Source: Candidatus Promineofilum glycogenicum (lineage in GTDB: Bacteria > Chloroflexota > Anaerolineae > Promineifilales > Promineifilaceae). From it: a stretch of 64,000 nucleotides of DNA. Position numbers and translations under genes: made by a program. Shown one piece after another: positions 62,266 to 64,000 of the stretch (position 1 is its first letter; the number at the start of each line of letters is the position of its first letter). The stretch lies in assembly GCA_016707605.1 (NCBI GenBank), contig JADJHJ010000001.1:186001-250000 (forward strand). The letters run 5' to 3'. The notes beneath the pieces are model-generated. The model was not told where the DNA came from, made no database searches, and saw nothing but the letters and a program-made list of their open reading frames with translations.

Positions 62266-64000
62266 ATGAGCGCGTTGCCGGCCAATTTTACCCACTTGCA
62301 CGTGCATTCGCATTTTACGTTGCTGGGCGCGACGCCGTCGCCCGACGAACTGGTGGCGCGGGCAACGCAGGATGGTTTGCGGCAACTGGCCCTGACTGAC
62401 GCCAACGCCCTCTTCGGCGCGGTCGCCTTTGCCCGCGCCTGCCGCGCCGCCAACGTCCGGCCCATCATCGGCCTGACCGCGGCCGTGGCCCTGCCCGCCG
62501 CCGAACTGCCGCCCGACGCCGGCGCGCCCTGCGGCCGTCTCGTCCTCCTGGCCACCAACCCGGCCGGCTACCGCTCGTTGTGCCGCCTGGCTTCCCTCTA
62601 TCAGGCCGACTCCGACCGCGCCCGGCGGCAGCGCGGCGGCTTCGCCTGGGGCGAGTTGCGCGACCACACCGACGGCCTGATCTGCCTGACCGGCGGCCGG
62701 GCCGACTGGCTGGAGCGCTTTCTGCGCGCCGGCAATCGCGGCGCGGCCACGCGCTACGTGGCCCAACTGGGCGGCCTGTTCGACGCCCGCTGCGGCCTGG
62801 CCGTCAGCCCCGACCTGCTGGGCGGCCCGCTGCGCCCTCTGGCCGACGAGATTATCGCCCTCGGCCGCCGCTTCGGCCTGCGCGCCGTCGCCGCCCAGCC
62901 CATCTACTGCCTCGACGCCCGGCAGCGCCCGCAACTGCGCCTGCTGGCGGCCATTGATGCCAACTGCTCCGTGGCCGGCGTGGACGCCGGCGCGCTGCCC
63001 GATTGCGGCGACGTGGCCAGCCCGCTGGCGTGGCCCGCGCCGGACGAATTCGCCGCTGCCTATGCCGAGCGGCCGGAGCTGCTGGCCGCCGCCGGTGAAG
63101 TGGCCGACAGTTGCGGTGAGGCGCTGCCCGACGGCCGCCTGCTCTGGCCCGCCCTGCCCGGCCGGCCGGCGGCCGAGCAACTGGGCGAAGCCGCCGCCGC
63201 CGGCCTGACCGCCCGCTATGGCGACGAGCCGTCACCGGCTGTCGCCGCCCGCCTCCAGCGCGAGATTGCCGTCGTGACCACCTACGGCTACGCGCCGCTC
63301 TTCCTGCTGGTGGCCGACCTGGTGCGCTTTGCCCGCGCGGCCGGCATCCCGGTCAGCACCCGCGGCAGCGTGGCTAACTCGCTGCTGGCCTACTGCCTGG
63401 GTATCACCACCGTCGATCCCATCGCCCACGATCTGCTATTCGAGCGCTTCCTGAACCCGGCCCGCCGCAGCCCGCCCGACATCGACCTCGACTTCTGTAG
63501 CCGGCGGCGCGATGAGGTGCTCGACTACGTGCGCCGCACCTACGGCCCCGACCGCGTGGCCCTGGTCAGCACCATGACCACGCTCCAGCCGCGCTCGGCC
63601 GTGCGCGAGACGGGCAAGGCCCACGGCCTGCCCGATGCCGTCCTCTCCGCGCTGGTGGCTGTCCTGCCCCACGGCTGGCACCCCGACCCGCGCCGCCGCT
63701 CGACCGAGACAATCGAGGACGTGTTGCCGACCATCGCCGACCCCAACCAGCGCGAGGTCGTGCGCCTGGCCTACGAACTCGTCGGCCGCCCCCACCACGC
63801 CGGCCTCCACCCCGGCGGTCTGGTCATCACCCCTGGCCCGCTGACCGACACGCTGCCGGTGCTGCTCTCGCCCAAGGGCTTCCTGGCTACCCAGTATGAG
63901 CACGGCGACGTGGAGGCCATCGGCCTGCCCAAGCTCGACCTGCTGGGCATTCGCGCCCTGACCGTGCTGGCCGATGCCGTCGAACTGGTGCGCCGCCACC
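62266..64000 (+). CDS. DNA polymerase III alpha subunit (DnaE-type), 3' part outside window
   Basis: About 578 residues visible from ATG 62266 (a GTG directly before it is also possible). The PHP domain starts with H-L-H-V-H-S-H (residues 10-16). The palm has F-L-N-P-A-R-R-S-P-P-D-I-D-L-D-F, with catalytic Asp405, Asp407 and Asp409 by position, and R-G-S-V-A-N-S-L-L-A-Y-C-L-G-I-T. The Y-G-x-D-R-V-A-L-V-S-T and H-H-A-G-L-H-P-G-G-L-V-I segments recall the error-prone DnaE2/ImuC type more than the replicative one, but the lack of the C-terminal part leaves this open. The gene diverges from the SDR/SelA group. Confidence 0.88.
   Translation, partial: MSALPANFTHLHVHSHFTLLGATPSPDELVARATQDGLRQLALTDANALFGAVAFARACRAANVRPIIGLTAAVALPAAELPPDAGAPCGRLVLLATNPAGYRSLCRLASLYQADSDRARRQRGGFAWGELRDHTDGLICLTGGRADWLERFLRAGNRGAATRYVAQLGGLFDARCGLAVSPDLLGGPLRPLADEIIALGRRFGLRAVAAQPIYCLDARQRPQLRLLAAIDANCSVAGVDAGALPDCGDVASPLAWPAPDEFAAAYAERPELLAAAGEVADSCGEALPDGRLLWPALPGRPAAEQLGEAAAAGLTARYGDEPSPAVAARLQREIAVVTTYGYAPLFLLVADLVRFARAAGIPVSTRGSVANSLLAYCLGITTVDPIAHDLLFERFLNPARRSPPDIDLDFCSRRRDEVLDYVRRTYGPDRVALVSTMTTLQPRSAVRETGKAHGLPDAVLSALVAVLPHGWHPDPRRRSTETIEDVLPTIADPNQREVVRLAYELVGRPHHAGLHPGGLVITPGPLTDTLPVLLSPKGFLATQYEHGDVEAIGLPKLDLLGIRALTVLADAVELVRRH

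Overview
The window looks like a chromosomal piece of a GC-rich Chloroflexota (Anaerolineae-like) bacterium. The reasons are the very large membrane glycosyltransferases of the YYY (DUF2298) and Agl23 (TIGR03663) types, known mainly from Chloroflexi and archaea, secreted proteins ending in a Tyr-Leu-Pro-Leu motif, and a high density of short interspersed palindromic repeats. Taxonomy is inferred from gene content only. Coding density is high, and no gene-free stretch reaches 300 bases. I see no rRNA, tRNA, CRISPR array or intact transposase.

Layout. 1-10 kb: a catabolic island with a CocE-type hydrolase (cut by the window edge), a P1 aminopeptidase and a sarcosine-oxidase-like flavoenzyme on the plus strand and a toxin-antitoxin pair. 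Convergent to these run an alpha/beta hydrolase, an MttB-family methyltransferase, an M20 amidohydrolase and a creatininase-family enzyme. 10-17.8 kb: a phosphate module of PhoR/PhoB-like two-component genes, a PHO-box-like promoter, an unusual MshEN/UspA-like protein and pstSCAB ending in a terminator. 17.8-30 kb: a secreted beta-helix protein, an orphan phage-terminase-like pair, bactofilin-like and LiaF-like membrane proteins, an EF-G paralogue and a PA14/SH3 secreted protein. 30-39 kb: an interrupted hydantoinase A, two paralogous membrane proteins (one broken), guaA, xpt, a polyprenyl synthase, sufE and a DinB-like protein. 39-54.3 kb: a tightly packed minus-strand block of giant envelope glycosyltransferases with an ECF sigma/anti-sigma pair inside it. 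54.5-64 kb: a CRP-type regulator, an AlaX-like editing protein, a histidine kinase, tsaD, selA, small proteins, a damaged SDR gene and the start of a DnaE-type polymerase that runs off the window.

Two features run through the whole window. First, at least eight families of palindromic or tandem repeats lie between genes, at gene 3' ends (where they often supply the stop codon and last residues) and inside genes, sometimes in frame. Second, many long genes carry single-base frameshifts, often in G/C runs. Some coincide with repeats, while others look like sequencing or assembly errors. Genes that I annotate across such breaks are marked.

The parts that most deserve follow-up are the sigma-factor-linked glycosyltransferase block, the PHO-box-controlled MshEN/UspA-like protein in front of pstS, and the repeats that form gene ends and in-frame protein insertions.
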